From: Dipetalonema caudispina
Taxonomy: Eukaryota > Nematoda > Chromadorea > Rhabditida > Onchocercidae
Length of the DNA: 64,000 bases
NCBI GenBank assembly: GCA_013365325.1
Contig: JABVXV010000178.1
Span: 61,650-125,649 of the forward strand
Direction of reading: 5' to 3'
Part shown: positions 12,382 through 23,482 of the stretch, piece by piece
Layout: every line of letters begins with the position of its first letter
Numbering within the stretch: position 1 is the stretch's first letter
Position numbers and translations under genes: made by a program
The notes under the pieces: model-generated
Told to the model about the DNA's origin: nothing
The model's database searches: none
What the model saw: only the letters and a program-made list of their open reading frames with translations

Positions 12382-15300
12382 ATATGTGCCATATCTCGCA
12401 AGTAAGATTGATTTTATTTTTTTCAATAACATATGTAAAAATCTTATTGAATGCAAATGAATAACGTATCAATAAATTAACCTATTAAATTTGTATAATG
12501 CTATCATTTATGGCATTTTCATCAACGGTAATATTCTTTTAGTTATGTGATAAAATTAGGGATCGATGAGATTTCAGATTTTCAATACATATTCCGAAAA
12601 TTGGATCATTTAATTAAACCTTAAAAGCTTTCCAATTCAGTATTTAATTTCATTCCTCTGACTATTATTTATCAAATTTTCTTTTTTTTCTTCCATTATT
12701 TTAAAATTAAAAATGGACGATAAGAAAAATTGATAAGAAATCACAATTAGATTTTTTTTTTTTTTTTTCTTCCAACAAACTTCGTTATCTTATCTTACTT
12801 TATGACAAACAGTTAGCTGTCATCATTTTGACAGCACATTTATCATCAGAACTTTTCTTCAAATTTCCCCATAATATATTGCAGTTTACAATGACAAACA
12901 ATGTAAATGTCCTTGTAGCAATAAAAAATTTAAACTACACCTACTATTTACATTTCATGAATTAGATTGGAATTAAATTAAGGTTAGCATAATAAATAAT
13001 TTAACAATGATAAATTTTAAACCCTGAAATTATCCCTAATAATCTTAATAATTATAGAATTATGCAAAGATAACCTGACAAGATCTCATCATATTGCTAC
13101 TTGAACAATAAAATTTGAAGCTAAGAACTGAAAAATTAGTACTCAAAAAAAAAGAAAAAAGTTATTATTATGCTATATTTTATGTAGGAAACTTTAGCTA
13201 AACGATATGAAGGAAAAGGAAGATATGAATAGTGAAAGATTTGTTGCAGATAGCTTTAATAGCTTCATTCAATTCTCATTTCAATTTTACTTCTCTTATT
13301 TTGCACTTTTTAAATTTTCTAGTTACAAAATCAAAATAGCTTCTTACATGCTTATCACATTTGAGGAAACACTGATCAGATAGATGATATTAATATGATA
13401 AATGAGAATTAATTAGAATATCAGTGCTCGATTTGATCCTTGTAAAGAATAATTTGCTACGATGAAAAAGTGCTACAAATAAATGATTACCTGCAAAAGA
13501 TAACGATAAATGTTTAAATAACTATTAAATATAGATCTTTAGATTTATGTCTTTCTTAAACTTTGAAAATGATTATTGATAGTGAAATATGCAAACAAGT
13601 ATTTCATTCCAGTTTATCGTTAAACAAGTCTTACCACTCAGATGTATCAGTGAAAACCATTGAGCTGTATGTAAAACTAACATTTCATTTGTTCTTTTTT
13701 TCGCTTCATTTTAATCAAATAAACATACAATATATTTAGTACACTGTTGACAATTATAGATGACATATCAACAATATTGTATTGATAAAATGATTTTAGC
13801 AAATTCCTTTATCATATTCCTATTTTTGATTTGTTGTTATATCAATTAATGATACTAATTAATTTAAAATTAAACAAAGAATTATAAAATATTAGAAATG
13901 ATCTGTTTTAAATTATAATCATTTGATATAAGATCGTATTGTCAACATATGTATGACATTAATGATAGTTTTTCTGTTTTTTTTTTTTTTTTTTTTTCGT
14001 TGTTTGTTTTTATTGTTTGTAATATTTGAAATAACTAATAGAATAATAATTTATCACTTATCTTATCCAATATTTATTAGTAATAAAGTAAATAATTGTA
14101 TATATTTTATCTTTGTCAGTAAAAATTTTCCCTCAGTCTTACATTTTAATGATCATTTTGAATGGAATAGTTTTTTTTTTTGAACAGTTAAAAATTTTTC
14201 ATTTCTTTCAAATGTCCTTTATCTTTCGTTGAGCTTCGAAATTTTCATATAAATGGGAAAAAAATTATGGATTAACATTTGAATTTTGGCCAATTTTGTT
14301 GCGATCGATCAATGCCTCTTTTTTTAATATCATTGAAATTTTAACTTTATTGCATTTCATTCTTTTTTGTTGTATATTAAGTAGATAATAATATTGCTTA
14401 CATTATTACTGGAATAATTTCATGTAGAAAGTTTTGCAAGCTAAGCTAGGCTTTATTTTACCTTATGATGAGACTCTTTTATTCCATTGGGAACAATTAG
14501 AAACCATTCAATTTTCACTTATATCTGTTAAGAAATTTTCTTCATTATTTCATTTTTTTTTTGTTTTTTCAATCAACTCCTTGAAATTTAACTCATTTGC
14601 GCAGAATTGAACTAATGAAATTATGATTTGCAGAAATCGATTTTAGATTTTTGCAAGAATGAAATAGAACTGAAGAATTGGTAGGAGTAATTACGCGTGG
14701 GCGTGAAAATTATTTATAACTTAATTTTCGAATGACCTAATTTTTTCTGATTAACCTACGGCAATATATTTTAGGTTTGTTTTATAATACATTTCATGCA
14801 GTTCCTTGAAACACTCCTCAGCAGTTATTCTAATCATTGATATTTTATTTCCAATTTTGATGAAAATTCGACGACATTTTCAAATGGCTCCTCCAATCTA
14901 CATATCATCATTATATTCATACTTTTTATTTGAAATATTACAATATCTGTAAGCTGTTAAACTTTTTTGAGTTATTTTTCATGATACGATTATGATTTGA
15001 ATATAATAATGCTGTCAAGTTTTTCTAATAACGATAAAGGAATGTATATCTGAATAATTGAAAATTAAAAATTTGAAAAAAAAAAAAAAAACGAAATGAA
15101 ATCAAACAAATTAAATGAACAGAGTCTTTTAGCTTTTCCTACTTATTTAAAATATTATAATCAAATTTATGCTAAATATTTCTTCAAACATAAAGCTATC
15201 ATCCATTTGTAGCTTTAACTTTTTAGGAATTACTTGCCATAAAATGCATATGGAAATAGTCATAAAAGTACCGTAATCAAAATAGCTAATTTTTTTTTTT

Positions 15301-15597
15301 TTTTTTTTTTTTATTTAAATTTATTTTTATTTTGTCAAATAATTTCTAACATTTGCATCTTTTTCAAAGCAATTTTTTTTTTTTTTTTTTCACTTTTTTA
15401 TTCATTGATATTATCAATCATTTATTGCAAATTAGTTGCATCTAATGTAAAATATTTATTTTTCATCAAATGATTGATTTTATTTTTTTTTTTTGAATAA
15501 CAAACTGTAATTATATTCAAATTTCTTTTGTATATAATTTAATCCAACGATTTGATTTTTCATTTTTCACTATCAATTGTTAGCATTTCCATTCTCT

Positions 15598-15600
15598 CTG

Positions 15601-15631
<31 letters not shown>

Positions 15632-15664
15632 GAGAAGAGGAGAGAAAGAGAGAGAGAGAGAGAG
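15598..15664. repeat. Compound TG-AG microsatellite
   Basis: A TG run followed directly by a longer interrupted AG run, about 67 bases in total. It is about 0.9 kb upstream of the MGAT1 start codon. Confidence 0.9.
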
Positions 15665-15982
15665 CATACAATGATGGTTTTTGTTATCTTCCAAAAATTC
15701 GTTGAGTATAGTGACAAGTAATGATGGTTAATGGTTAGATTTTTATGTACATAAATACTTAAATTTTATCATTTTCTTTTTAAATATTAATAATAAATGA
15801 AGAATTGTAAAAATATGATAGAAATATTTCATTAATACGAAATTAAATTGAAATAAAAAAATTAATTCTTTAGTTCTGATTATATTTACATTGTTTATTT
15901 TTACCACATGCATATATCATATTTCATAAATATTCCATTTAATCAACATATTATCATTACTGATATTAATAGATATATTTCA

Positions 15983-16009
15983 AATATATATATATATATA
16001 TATATATAT
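15983..16009. repeat. AT microsatellite
   Basis: Pure AT dinucleotide run of about 13 units, roughly 550 bases upstream of the MGAT1 start. Confidence 0.9.
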
Positions 16010-16559
16010 CTGAATTGTAAACATATCCCTGTAAACTTCAACAAATATGAATTTTAATTTTTTTTTTTTAAAAATAAATTTCAGAATAATGAATGGAGCA
16101 AAAGAAATGTTTGTTTCTTTTCCTGTTCAGATTGTACTGTTCTAACTGAACGGATTAATTAAAAATTAAAATGAGAAAATGATTGATAATATGTTAAATG
16201 TTCCTGTGTTTAATTAAAATTTTAAGTATATTATTTGTGATAAAATAATTTTCAAGATAATGAAAGAAATCATTTCAATCATTTATTTTAGCTTAACAAG
16301 AATTGTAAAAAATTGAGAATTTGTATATATTTGAATTGAGTGATTATGAATAGTTAGTTGGATTTAGCAATGCTTTATTAATTAATCTTTGAAATTTCAT
16401 TTATTTGACGATTTATTAATTTTTGTTCGTGGAATTTTTTAAACTAAATATCACACTGATGGCAAATATTTCAGGAAAACCAGAAAACTAATTAGCAAGA
16501 ATGTTAGGCTAATTGGTAATTAAGTAGCTTTTGTTCTGTTTATCCATCACCATGTGGTT

Positions 16560-19500
16560 ATGCCGCGGATACGATCTGAATATTTATTTATAATTCTTAC
16601 TGTTTTCTATATTGGTACCCTTCTACGAGTGTTATTTTACCCAATTGATTCATCGGTTTGTCTCTAATTTCTTTTTTTTTTAAAATTTCATTATTGAAAA
16701 TTTGATTTCCAAGATTCCTTCATCAATTTTGTTTATTTCTACTACTAAAATTACAAATATGCATATTATGAATATATTTAGATCTGTAAAAAAGTGATAG
16801 AGTTACTTTTTCTTACACCATATATTTATAATATTTAAAAAATTTGCAGTTAGCGGATGCAAATTTGCATCAATTCAAATACAAAATAAAAAATTTGGAG
16901 AAACTTTTGGAAGAGGGTAAAAATGAAATTGCATTACTTCAGTAAGTTTTTTTTTTCACAACTTTTTTTGAGAAGTGCAAAAAATAGACATTAATTAATT
17001 TTGGAATTGCTAAAATACTTTCATTCTGTGAATATTTAACTATCAAATTAGATGTATTTCATTGAAATATTTCAAACGGATGATAGATATCATGAAGGTA
17101 TCTCATTTACGGAAATAACAATCAACACTTAAGATCATTGTTGATGTCAACTATGCTTCTTTTTGTGTTGTAATTGTATCCAAATTAAATTAATTGATAA
17201 CAAAATATGAGTTTTGTTTTAGGAAGAAACTTGATGAGATTGAAAAGAAGAAGAATATTAGCATGACACGAGCAGTGCAACCTTATCATATATCATTGTC
17301 GCATAAGTTGAAGCCATCTGTTGAACGGTTATTAGGTGGCGAATGGCCTTATCAAATTCCTGTCTTGGTATTTGCATGCAATCGTCCAAAGGCAATTAGC
17401 AATCATCTGGAAAAATTACTCAGGCAAATAACTATGCATTTTTTTTTCATGAACAAAATATAGATTTAATTAATTAAGTTAATTTTTGCATTTGTTTTAA
17501 TCCAAATAATATTTCTGCTTGATTTCGAGATTAGTGATATTAATTGTTGAAATTATAATTGTACTTTATAATTTCAACAATTAATATATTTTATTTCGAT
17601 TTAAAATATCATTTGAAATATATTTTATCTCGATTTAAAATATCATTTGAAACATTCTAGCATACTTTGTTAGCGATTTTAAAATCGTTTAGACCAATGT
17701 TGTAAATGATATATATATTATTAGTGCAGGTAAAAAAAAAAAAAAGGAAAAAATGTATACATTCAGGTATCGGCCATCAGCTGAAAAATTTCCTATAATA
17801 GTGAGTCAAGATTGTGACGATTTTAGCGTCAAAGAGGTCATCGAGAGATTTGGTACCGAGGTGATTTACATTAAGGTAGTAATTTCCATTTGTTATTGTA
17901 TTAGATGACTGATACTGCATTCTTTTTTCTTTTTTTTTTTTAAAAATATGAGTAGTAGCTAGAAATTATTGTGGAATAAAAATTTTTTAAATCAAACAAG
18001 AAATAAAATTTTATTAGATTTAATTATTAATCGAAATAAATTTGCAGTTATAGAATGTAAATATTTTTCCACTTACTCGTGATATTCTCATAACTCGTTT
18101 TGAAAAATTTAAATTATCCATTTCATCCAGTAATGGATAAAAGGATTATGGTTTTTTTTTTTTTTATCAAACTTTGATGATTAATTTTTTGGCGTTAAAA
18201 TTGCCACAAGTAAAAAAGTAGAAATAAAATGTTAAAAGTATTAATGGACAAAATGAAAAAAGGACACTCATTCAACTTCAAAAATCTTTATTTTCCACTT
18301 TTCTAAGTTTGTTTCACTTAATTATGCAAATCTTCGAAATAGATCGATAGAAGATTTCGGAAATTTGAAGGACGATACAATTATGAATGTTACAGTAGCC
18401 AGTTTTGAGGTGAAAATAAACTGTGCATCTGAGATCATCTATTAATTTCGTTGTAAATAATTCCCGAAGAGTTATCTATGAGATAATTTAATAAGAAAAG
18501 AAAATTTTTAATTAATATAATTTTTGAAAGAAATATGATTATAGCATATGAGCAGTCAAAATGCTCATATCACAGTAATTCCGGAACATAAACGTTATAT
18601 TACTTATTATTGGATAGCACGACATTATAAACTTGGTTTATCATACGTATTCGATAAGCTCAATCATTCCACTGTTATTATCACTGAAGGTTTTCTTTCT
18701 TATCAATAATTTTCCTTTCCTAACTAATTAATTACAAAAACATTTGTCTTTTTAAAGTATAGTTTGTTGAGAAATTTTTAAATTCAAAATCTTTAAAAAT
18801 TGAAACAGTCATAATTATCATAATTGCTTTATTACAGATGATTTGGATGTAGCACCTGATTTTTTCGAATACTTTAGCGCTACACGTCCGCTCTTGGAAG
18901 TTGACAAAAGCTTGTATTGCGTATCAGCATGGAATGATAATGGTAAAGCTTATCTGATTGATAAGAAAAAACCTGAGTTGCTGTATCGCAGTGATTTTTT
19001 TCCTGGACTCGGATGGATGATGACCAAGTATGAGCGAAACTTTTTCCATATTTCTTGAAAATTTTTGGAGATTTATTTAAATTTTATTAATTGTATAAAA
19101 TCATAAATTCCAATCATTTAATGGATATTATATTTCCAGCAATATTCTCAACTTTATGCTTTATGTTGCGTGACTAAATTTTATGAATTACAAATTTACG
19201 AAAAAGTTTGTTCTTCCAGTTTGCTTTTTTTTCTTTCTATTCTAGAGAATTATGGAATGAATTGGGTCCTATTTGGCCAGATGGATTCTGGGATGATTGG
19301 ATACGTAACAATACAATACGTAAAAATCGAGCTTGTATTAGACCTGAAATATCACGCACTGGAATGACTGCTGAGGGAAAGATAGGTGCAAGCAGGTAAT
19401 TAATTACAAGTGAAAAAGAAAAAAAAAAACTATACTGATCAAATGAAAGCAAATCATCAAGTTCTTGAAGTAATCATTTTCAACAAATTGTTCTACTCAT

Positions 19501-20366
19501 ATTACGATGTAATTTCTTCAGTGTTACAAAAATTCAATTCATTGCAGGGGATTATTTTTCACGCAGCATCTTGCCAAAATAATTCTCAATGAAGTTTTTA
19601 TAAATTTCACAAAATTGGATTTACGCTATTTGCTTAAAGTAATTTTGCACTCATTTATATATCTTAACCAATTAACTTGACTGATAATGATTTTTCTGAA
19701 GCTGAAGCTATGAAACGAATCTTTCTTCAGAAAATTTGTAAACAAACGATTTTCCTAATCACGATATTCAGAATATCATCATTCAGAGAATGTATTCTTG
19801 TCCTTATAAATATTTCATGATTTATATCAAATAATTTTAATAAGTCATTTAAATAAAAAGAATGAATTTCCAGGAGAATTATGATCGTGACTTTCTGAAA
19901 CGGGTATATTCGACACCTCTCGTCTCATCAGTAGAATTGTTGATGAAAAATGTAATTTTGGGTAATGGTGCCGTACGCATTCAGTATAAAACATTGGAAA
20001 ATTATCTTCAAATTGTTGATCATTTGAAAATAATGCGAGATTTTAAGGTGTTTTAAATCAAATTTTTCATTGGAATTCAGTTACAAATTTGAATATTTTT
20101 TCTTTCGGGATAAAAGAAGTATTAAAGAAAAAAGAGGCAAATGAAAATTTAACTAAATTGTGAACATCTACGAGGAATTTGTATCTCTTTAGGAATCTGT
20201 TGATTTTAGAGAATAAAAATTTATTTGAAATTTTTAGGATGGAGTACCACGGGCAGCATATTTGGGTGTGGTAACGTGTTTCATCAACGGAGCACGGATA
20301 TATATAGCACCAGACTGGAACAATTGGTCCGGATATAATCCAAACTGGGAAGCACCATCAGAATAG
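16560..20366 (+). CDS. MGAT1: N-acetylglucosaminyltransferase I (GnT-I), complete
   Basis: Golgi type II membrane glycosyltransferase. It moves GlcNAc from UDP-GlcNAc to the alpha-1,3 mannose arm of Man5GlcNAc2, the gateway to hybrid, complex and paucimannose N-glycans. Ten exons keep frame: 16560-16655, 16850-16941, 17223-17423, 17767-17875, 18545-18689, 18838-19027, 19246-19395, 19548-19638, 19874-20047, 20238-20366. They encode 458 residues (human about 445). The start gives a short basic tail and one membrane segment at residues 8-28, as expected. A charged stem (about 33-80) follows, then the GT13 domain with [16 protein letters not shown] and the metal-binding EDD at 214-216. Further conserved blocks are [21 protein letters not shown] and [10 protein letters not shown]. 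Near the C-terminus are NYDRDFL and a Trp/Asn-rich tail. The intron after exon 3 has a GC donor. The other introns are GT-AG. Confidence 0.96.
17537..17587. repeat. Perfect 22-bp palindrome in an MGAT1 intron
   Basis: The left arm 17537-17558 is the exact reverse complement of the right arm 17566-17587, with a 7-nt spacer. It lies in intron 3 of MGAT1 and would form a strong hairpin in the pre-mRNA. Confidence 0.9.
17586..17653. repeat. Two tandem copies of a 34-bp unit
   Basis: Copies at 17586-17619 and 17620-17653 are nearly identical. They directly abut the palindrome in the same MGAT1 intron, which suggests a recent local duplication. Confidence 0.85.
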
Positions 20367-21119
20367 AATATGTAAACCTCATTATTTTTGTTTTCTCAAT
20401 TTGATTTCCAGTTCTTCTAGCTTTACTTTATCCCATTTTTTTGTCAAATTTGGTTTTCATTTGTTATAATAAGTTTTTCCTCTCTATCATGCACTAATTT
20501 TTCCTTCTGTTTGAGGGTATTTTAGGTCAATTAATTATTTGTTGACCACTTTATTTATCTAATATTTGCGATAGCTTAGGTTTTTGATTAACTTTCATAC
20601 TCATAAAATTTTCAATTTGCGAAGTGAAAAATTCAGGAAACAGTCCTGTTACAAATATTTCGCAATATAATATTTCAAAAGTACCATCAAAGTTAATTTA
20701 GTGTTTCATTGTTAAATATTTTAGGTGAAGCTAACTGGTAGGCCATTTGTCCAGAAAGAAACTTTAAGCGCCATATCTCAAAACTTTTATTAATTTTTTC
20801 CATTATAATCATCAAACCGTTGCTATCAGCAAACAAAATATTTGGGATTTTGGACTTAGATTTAAAATCATTAGACTTTACTTCATTATGATAGGTAAGA
20901 CTTCTAGGATGACATAGCAGTAAGTGAACTAAAACAAAGATAAAAGATTATATGAATGATTGAAAGATCAGTTATATTCTTTTTTAATTATTTAATTTGA
21001 AAAGTTTCATAGTATGTTAAAATTTACAAATATCAAATGAATAATCGTTAAAATGAATAAGTTGTTACTAAATATAAAATAAATTATTCAAATTAATTAC
21101 TCTATTGCTTAGCTAATTT
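20367..21119. other. 3' flank of MGAT1, no supported gene
   Basis: AT-rich DNA after the MGAT1 stop. No canonical AATAAA lies close to the stop codon. An acceptor-like sequence ending in TTTTAG at about 20724 precedes a short open stretch that ends in TAA at about 20793. I do not call this a gene. Confidence 0.5.
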
Positions 21120-21121
21120 TT

Positions 21122-21643
21122 ATTTATGATATTCATGGTGGCCTTGGCTTTGTAATTTATTTATCCATTCCGCTTCTAACGTATCTTTTCTAATATGCTC
21201 AAAATAGTCTTTGGTTTCTTTTCTTTTTTTTTTTTTTTTTTTTTCGGGAATACAATTATATTGTTCGTATAATTAAAAAATTTCAATTTAACAAGTAATG
21301 TCTTATTGCACACACAATTATTCTCACGTATGATGTTTGTTCTCACGTAAAGTGAAGCTTAAAAAAAAAAATTATAATTAAAAAATGAAATTAAAAAAAA
21401 AAAGTGATTTGGAATTTATTATGCGGAAATTGTTTGGTCACATATTACTCATACCATTTGCATTGAAAGTTGATCAATTTTTACAAAATAATAGACTATC
21501 CGACGATCATCTACAACAGCATAATCGGATGAATTAATGGACAACTGATAGATCGAATAAATTGGTTTGATTGCATGACATTTGTTCCCTGAAGGTGACA
21601 TTTGCGCTCGAAGTGTAATTTCGCTATCAATACAAAGGCGCAT
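21122..21643 (-). CDS. Uncertain small gene, two candidate exons
   Basis: An ATG at 21643 in good context (AAAATG) opens a 63-codon frame of protein-like composition, with NSSDYAVVDDRRIVYYF in its middle. It runs to a GT donor at about 21454. About 230 bases downstream, 21122-21217 is open in one frame, with EAEWINKLQSQGHHEYHK before a TAA. The two look like first and last exons of one small protein. The DNA between them is A-rich and lacks a clear acceptor with a pyrimidine tract, so the junction is unresolved. I recognise no family. It lies directly downstream of the Gln/Cys-rich gene on the same strand. Confidence 0.3.
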
Positions 21644-21924
21644 TTTGCATTCAGAAACTTATTGATAAATTAGAGAGCGCATTACACAAAAAAGAATTGA
21701 AATGATGGTTTAGACGCATGAAATCATTCATTTTCTATTTTCTGCACTGTTGGAAGTTTGTTTCATTAATTCAATTTTCATTCAATTGTCCAAAACTGTT
21801 AAAATTCATTCATTCCTAAATGAAATCAGTTATAAGTTTCAAATTATTACGCCATTTCCCGTAAGCACTACCGCTAATTTCATATATTTGTTAATGAGAT
21901 TTTACTGCAAATCATTTGGAAGAA

Positions 21925-21930
21925 TTTATT
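21925..21930 (-). promoter_or_regulatory. Poly(A) signal of the Gln/Cys-rich gene
   Basis: AATAAA on the minus strand, 63 bases beyond the stop codon at 21994. The distance is typical for a nematode 3' untranslated region. Confidence 0.5.
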
Positions 21931-21993
21931 TATAAAAACGGACAAAAGATGACAAATAGCATCATTATAACATTAATCATTTTAATTTTCCCT

Positions 21994-23385
21994 TCATATT
22001 GCAGGAGTGATTGCCCGCAGGATACATCGCGGTACACCAGATACTTGTTGTGATAATAATTGTTCGCGGGATATCCCATTGATTGGTATCTGCTGGACCT
22101 GTTGTATTTGAGTGAATGATGATGGGTATTGAAGTTTGGGAATTTGTTGTTGTAGCTGTTGATGAATAGGTTGAGGGAATTCTTGGCCTTGTATTAGCTG
22201 GAGTAACTGTTGTTGCTGTTCCTGTTGCTGGGCGCAATTGACATGACACGTATAATTGCATTGTTCCGCTGATCTATTTTGCTGCATGCATTGCTGCATG
22301 CAGTTATCCTGACATATATAAATGCAAATGGAAGAATGTTGTGTTTTATGCGCTTCGTTGGTTGGAATTTTTTCCGCTTTTGATGAATATTGCTGTTCAA
22401 ATTGTCGAATATCAAATATCGTAGGTTGTGATTGAGGGATCAATGATGGTGCGGGTGATGGAGTGGAATAAAATGTGTTAGGTAATATTGCTGTCTGATG
22501 AATGCATTGATCTCGACAAAATGGCATGCAAAGTGGGTTGCAAGGTGTTTGAATAACCTGTGACACATTATTATTATTATATGTTGTTGATTCCTGTCGT
22601 AATGATCCTTCTGACAACAATGGTTGATGAACATCTGATTCCACTGGTGGTTGATGTTGGAGAATGGGAGCAGTTACCGAAATGTTTTGTTGGGTACATT
22701 GACAGGATGGCATACAAGCTTGAGTGCAAATGTTATTATTGTTATTGAAAAATTGGCCATATGGAATATTTAATTGTCCAATGGAGTTCGACGAAATCGA
22801 AGATGGAAGCTTATTTGATTCTGTTAGCAATATTGATGTATTCGGTACTGCTATCATAGGTATTGATGTGTTCAGCTGTATTTCCGATATTGGAATAGCA
22901 CTATCCTTCTGCACATTTGATTCCCATGTTTGATGTTGTATCGGAGAATATTCTGGTATCATTTGAAATAAATGTTGTTGTTGTTGTTGTTGTGAAATAG
23001 TTTGAGGAAGTTGATTAGATGGAATAGATTGCTCCACTTTACACATATTTTGACAGGATTGTTGACAACGAGAATATTGCTTCTTCATGCATTTTTGAAG
23101 ACAAGTTGGAATGCAAGGTGGCAATAGCATCGATTGTTGAGGTACATTTGAATTCCTTTCAGTAGTGGAAACAATTGCTAATGGTTCTTCCCGGTAGAAT
23201 TGTTGTAATTGTTGATGAGTAGCGAATTCTGGTTGCCTCTCATTGTTGCACTGACATGATGAATTAATTTTTAGACAAATACAACGTCGAACAGGATCAT
23301 GAGATTTTTTCTGGATGATCCTGAAGGAATAAACATAGTGGATCATTATGAAGCCAATGAAAAACCGAAGCAGAAAACGCTTCAT
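21994..23385 (-). CDS. Secreted Gln-rich, Cys-cluster protein, unknown function
   Basis: A single open frame of 463 codons from ATG at 23385, with no intron needed. Residues 1-20 form a signal peptide: a basic start, then a hydrophobic stretch ending in VYS. The mature protein is mostly Gln, Pro, Ser and Asn. It is punctuated by at least four cysteine clusters of the CxxxC and CxxxCxxC kind, for example CIPTCLQKC, CMPSCQC, CNPLCMPFCRDQC and CIYICQDNCMQQC. The regular spacing suggests disulphide-bonded repeats separated by flexible Gln-rich linkers. This would suit an extracellular, cuticle, eggshell or glandular protein, but that role is inferred. I cannot name a family. A TATA box lies about 90 bases upstream and a poly(A) signal lies downstream, so this looks like a compact and strongly transcribed gene. 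Confidence 0.8.
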   Translation of the reverse strand: MKRFLLRFFIGFIMIHYVYSFRIIQKKSHDPVRRCICLKINSSCQCNNERQPEFATHQQLQQFYREEPLAIVSTTERNSNVPQQSMLLPPCIPTCLQKCMKKQYSRCQQSCQNMCKVEQSIPSNQLPQTISQQQQQQHLFQMIPEYSPIQHQTWESNVQKDSAIPISEIQLNTSIPMIAVPNTSILLTESNKLPSSISSNSIGQLNIPYGQFFNNNNNICTQACMPSCQCTQQNISVTAPILQHQPPVESDVHQPLLSEGSLRQESTTYNNNNVSQVIQTPCNPLCMPFCRDQCIHQTAILPNTFYSTPSPAPSLIPQSQPTIFDIRQFEQQYSSKAEKIPTNEAHKTQHSSICIYICQDNCMQQCMQQNRSAEQCNYTCHVNCAQQQEQQQQLLQLIQGQEFPQPIHQQLQQQIPKLQYPSSFTQIQQVQQIPINGISREQLLSQQVSGVPRCILRAITPAI

Positions 23386-23472
23386 TATCTTTTTCGATAA
23401 GTTGTAATTGTTGCTGTTGCTAGTGCTTACCTGTTGATGTTACTTTTATGGTAGTGAACATTTAATCGAAGC

Positions 23473-23482
23473 TTTTTATATA
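23473..23482 (-). promoter_or_regulatory. TATA box of the Gln/Cys-rich gene
   Basis: TATATAAAAA on the minus strand, about 88 bases upstream of the ATG at 23385. The position fits a core promoter with a short 5' leader. Confidence 0.5.

Larger units (their letters stand above)
7971..16559. other. Intergenic spacer between acly and MGAT1, no gene seen
   Basis: This 8.6-kb spacer lies between two divergently transcribed genes, so it should hold both promoters. It is extremely AT-rich, full of poly(A) and poly(T) runs, and contains at least eight microsatellites, listed separately. All open frames are short and of low complexity. I see no tRNA, no rRNA and no recognisable exon. Confidence 0.7.

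Noticed and set aside
15290..15395. Long poly(T) tracts as retrotransposon tails
   Set aside because: No target duplication or element body is adjacent. Such tracts are spread throughout the window.
22560..22933. Plus-strand frames across the Gln/Cys-rich gene
   Set aside because: Shadows of the minus-strand Gln codons, which read as Leu/Cys/Tyr-rich on the other strand.
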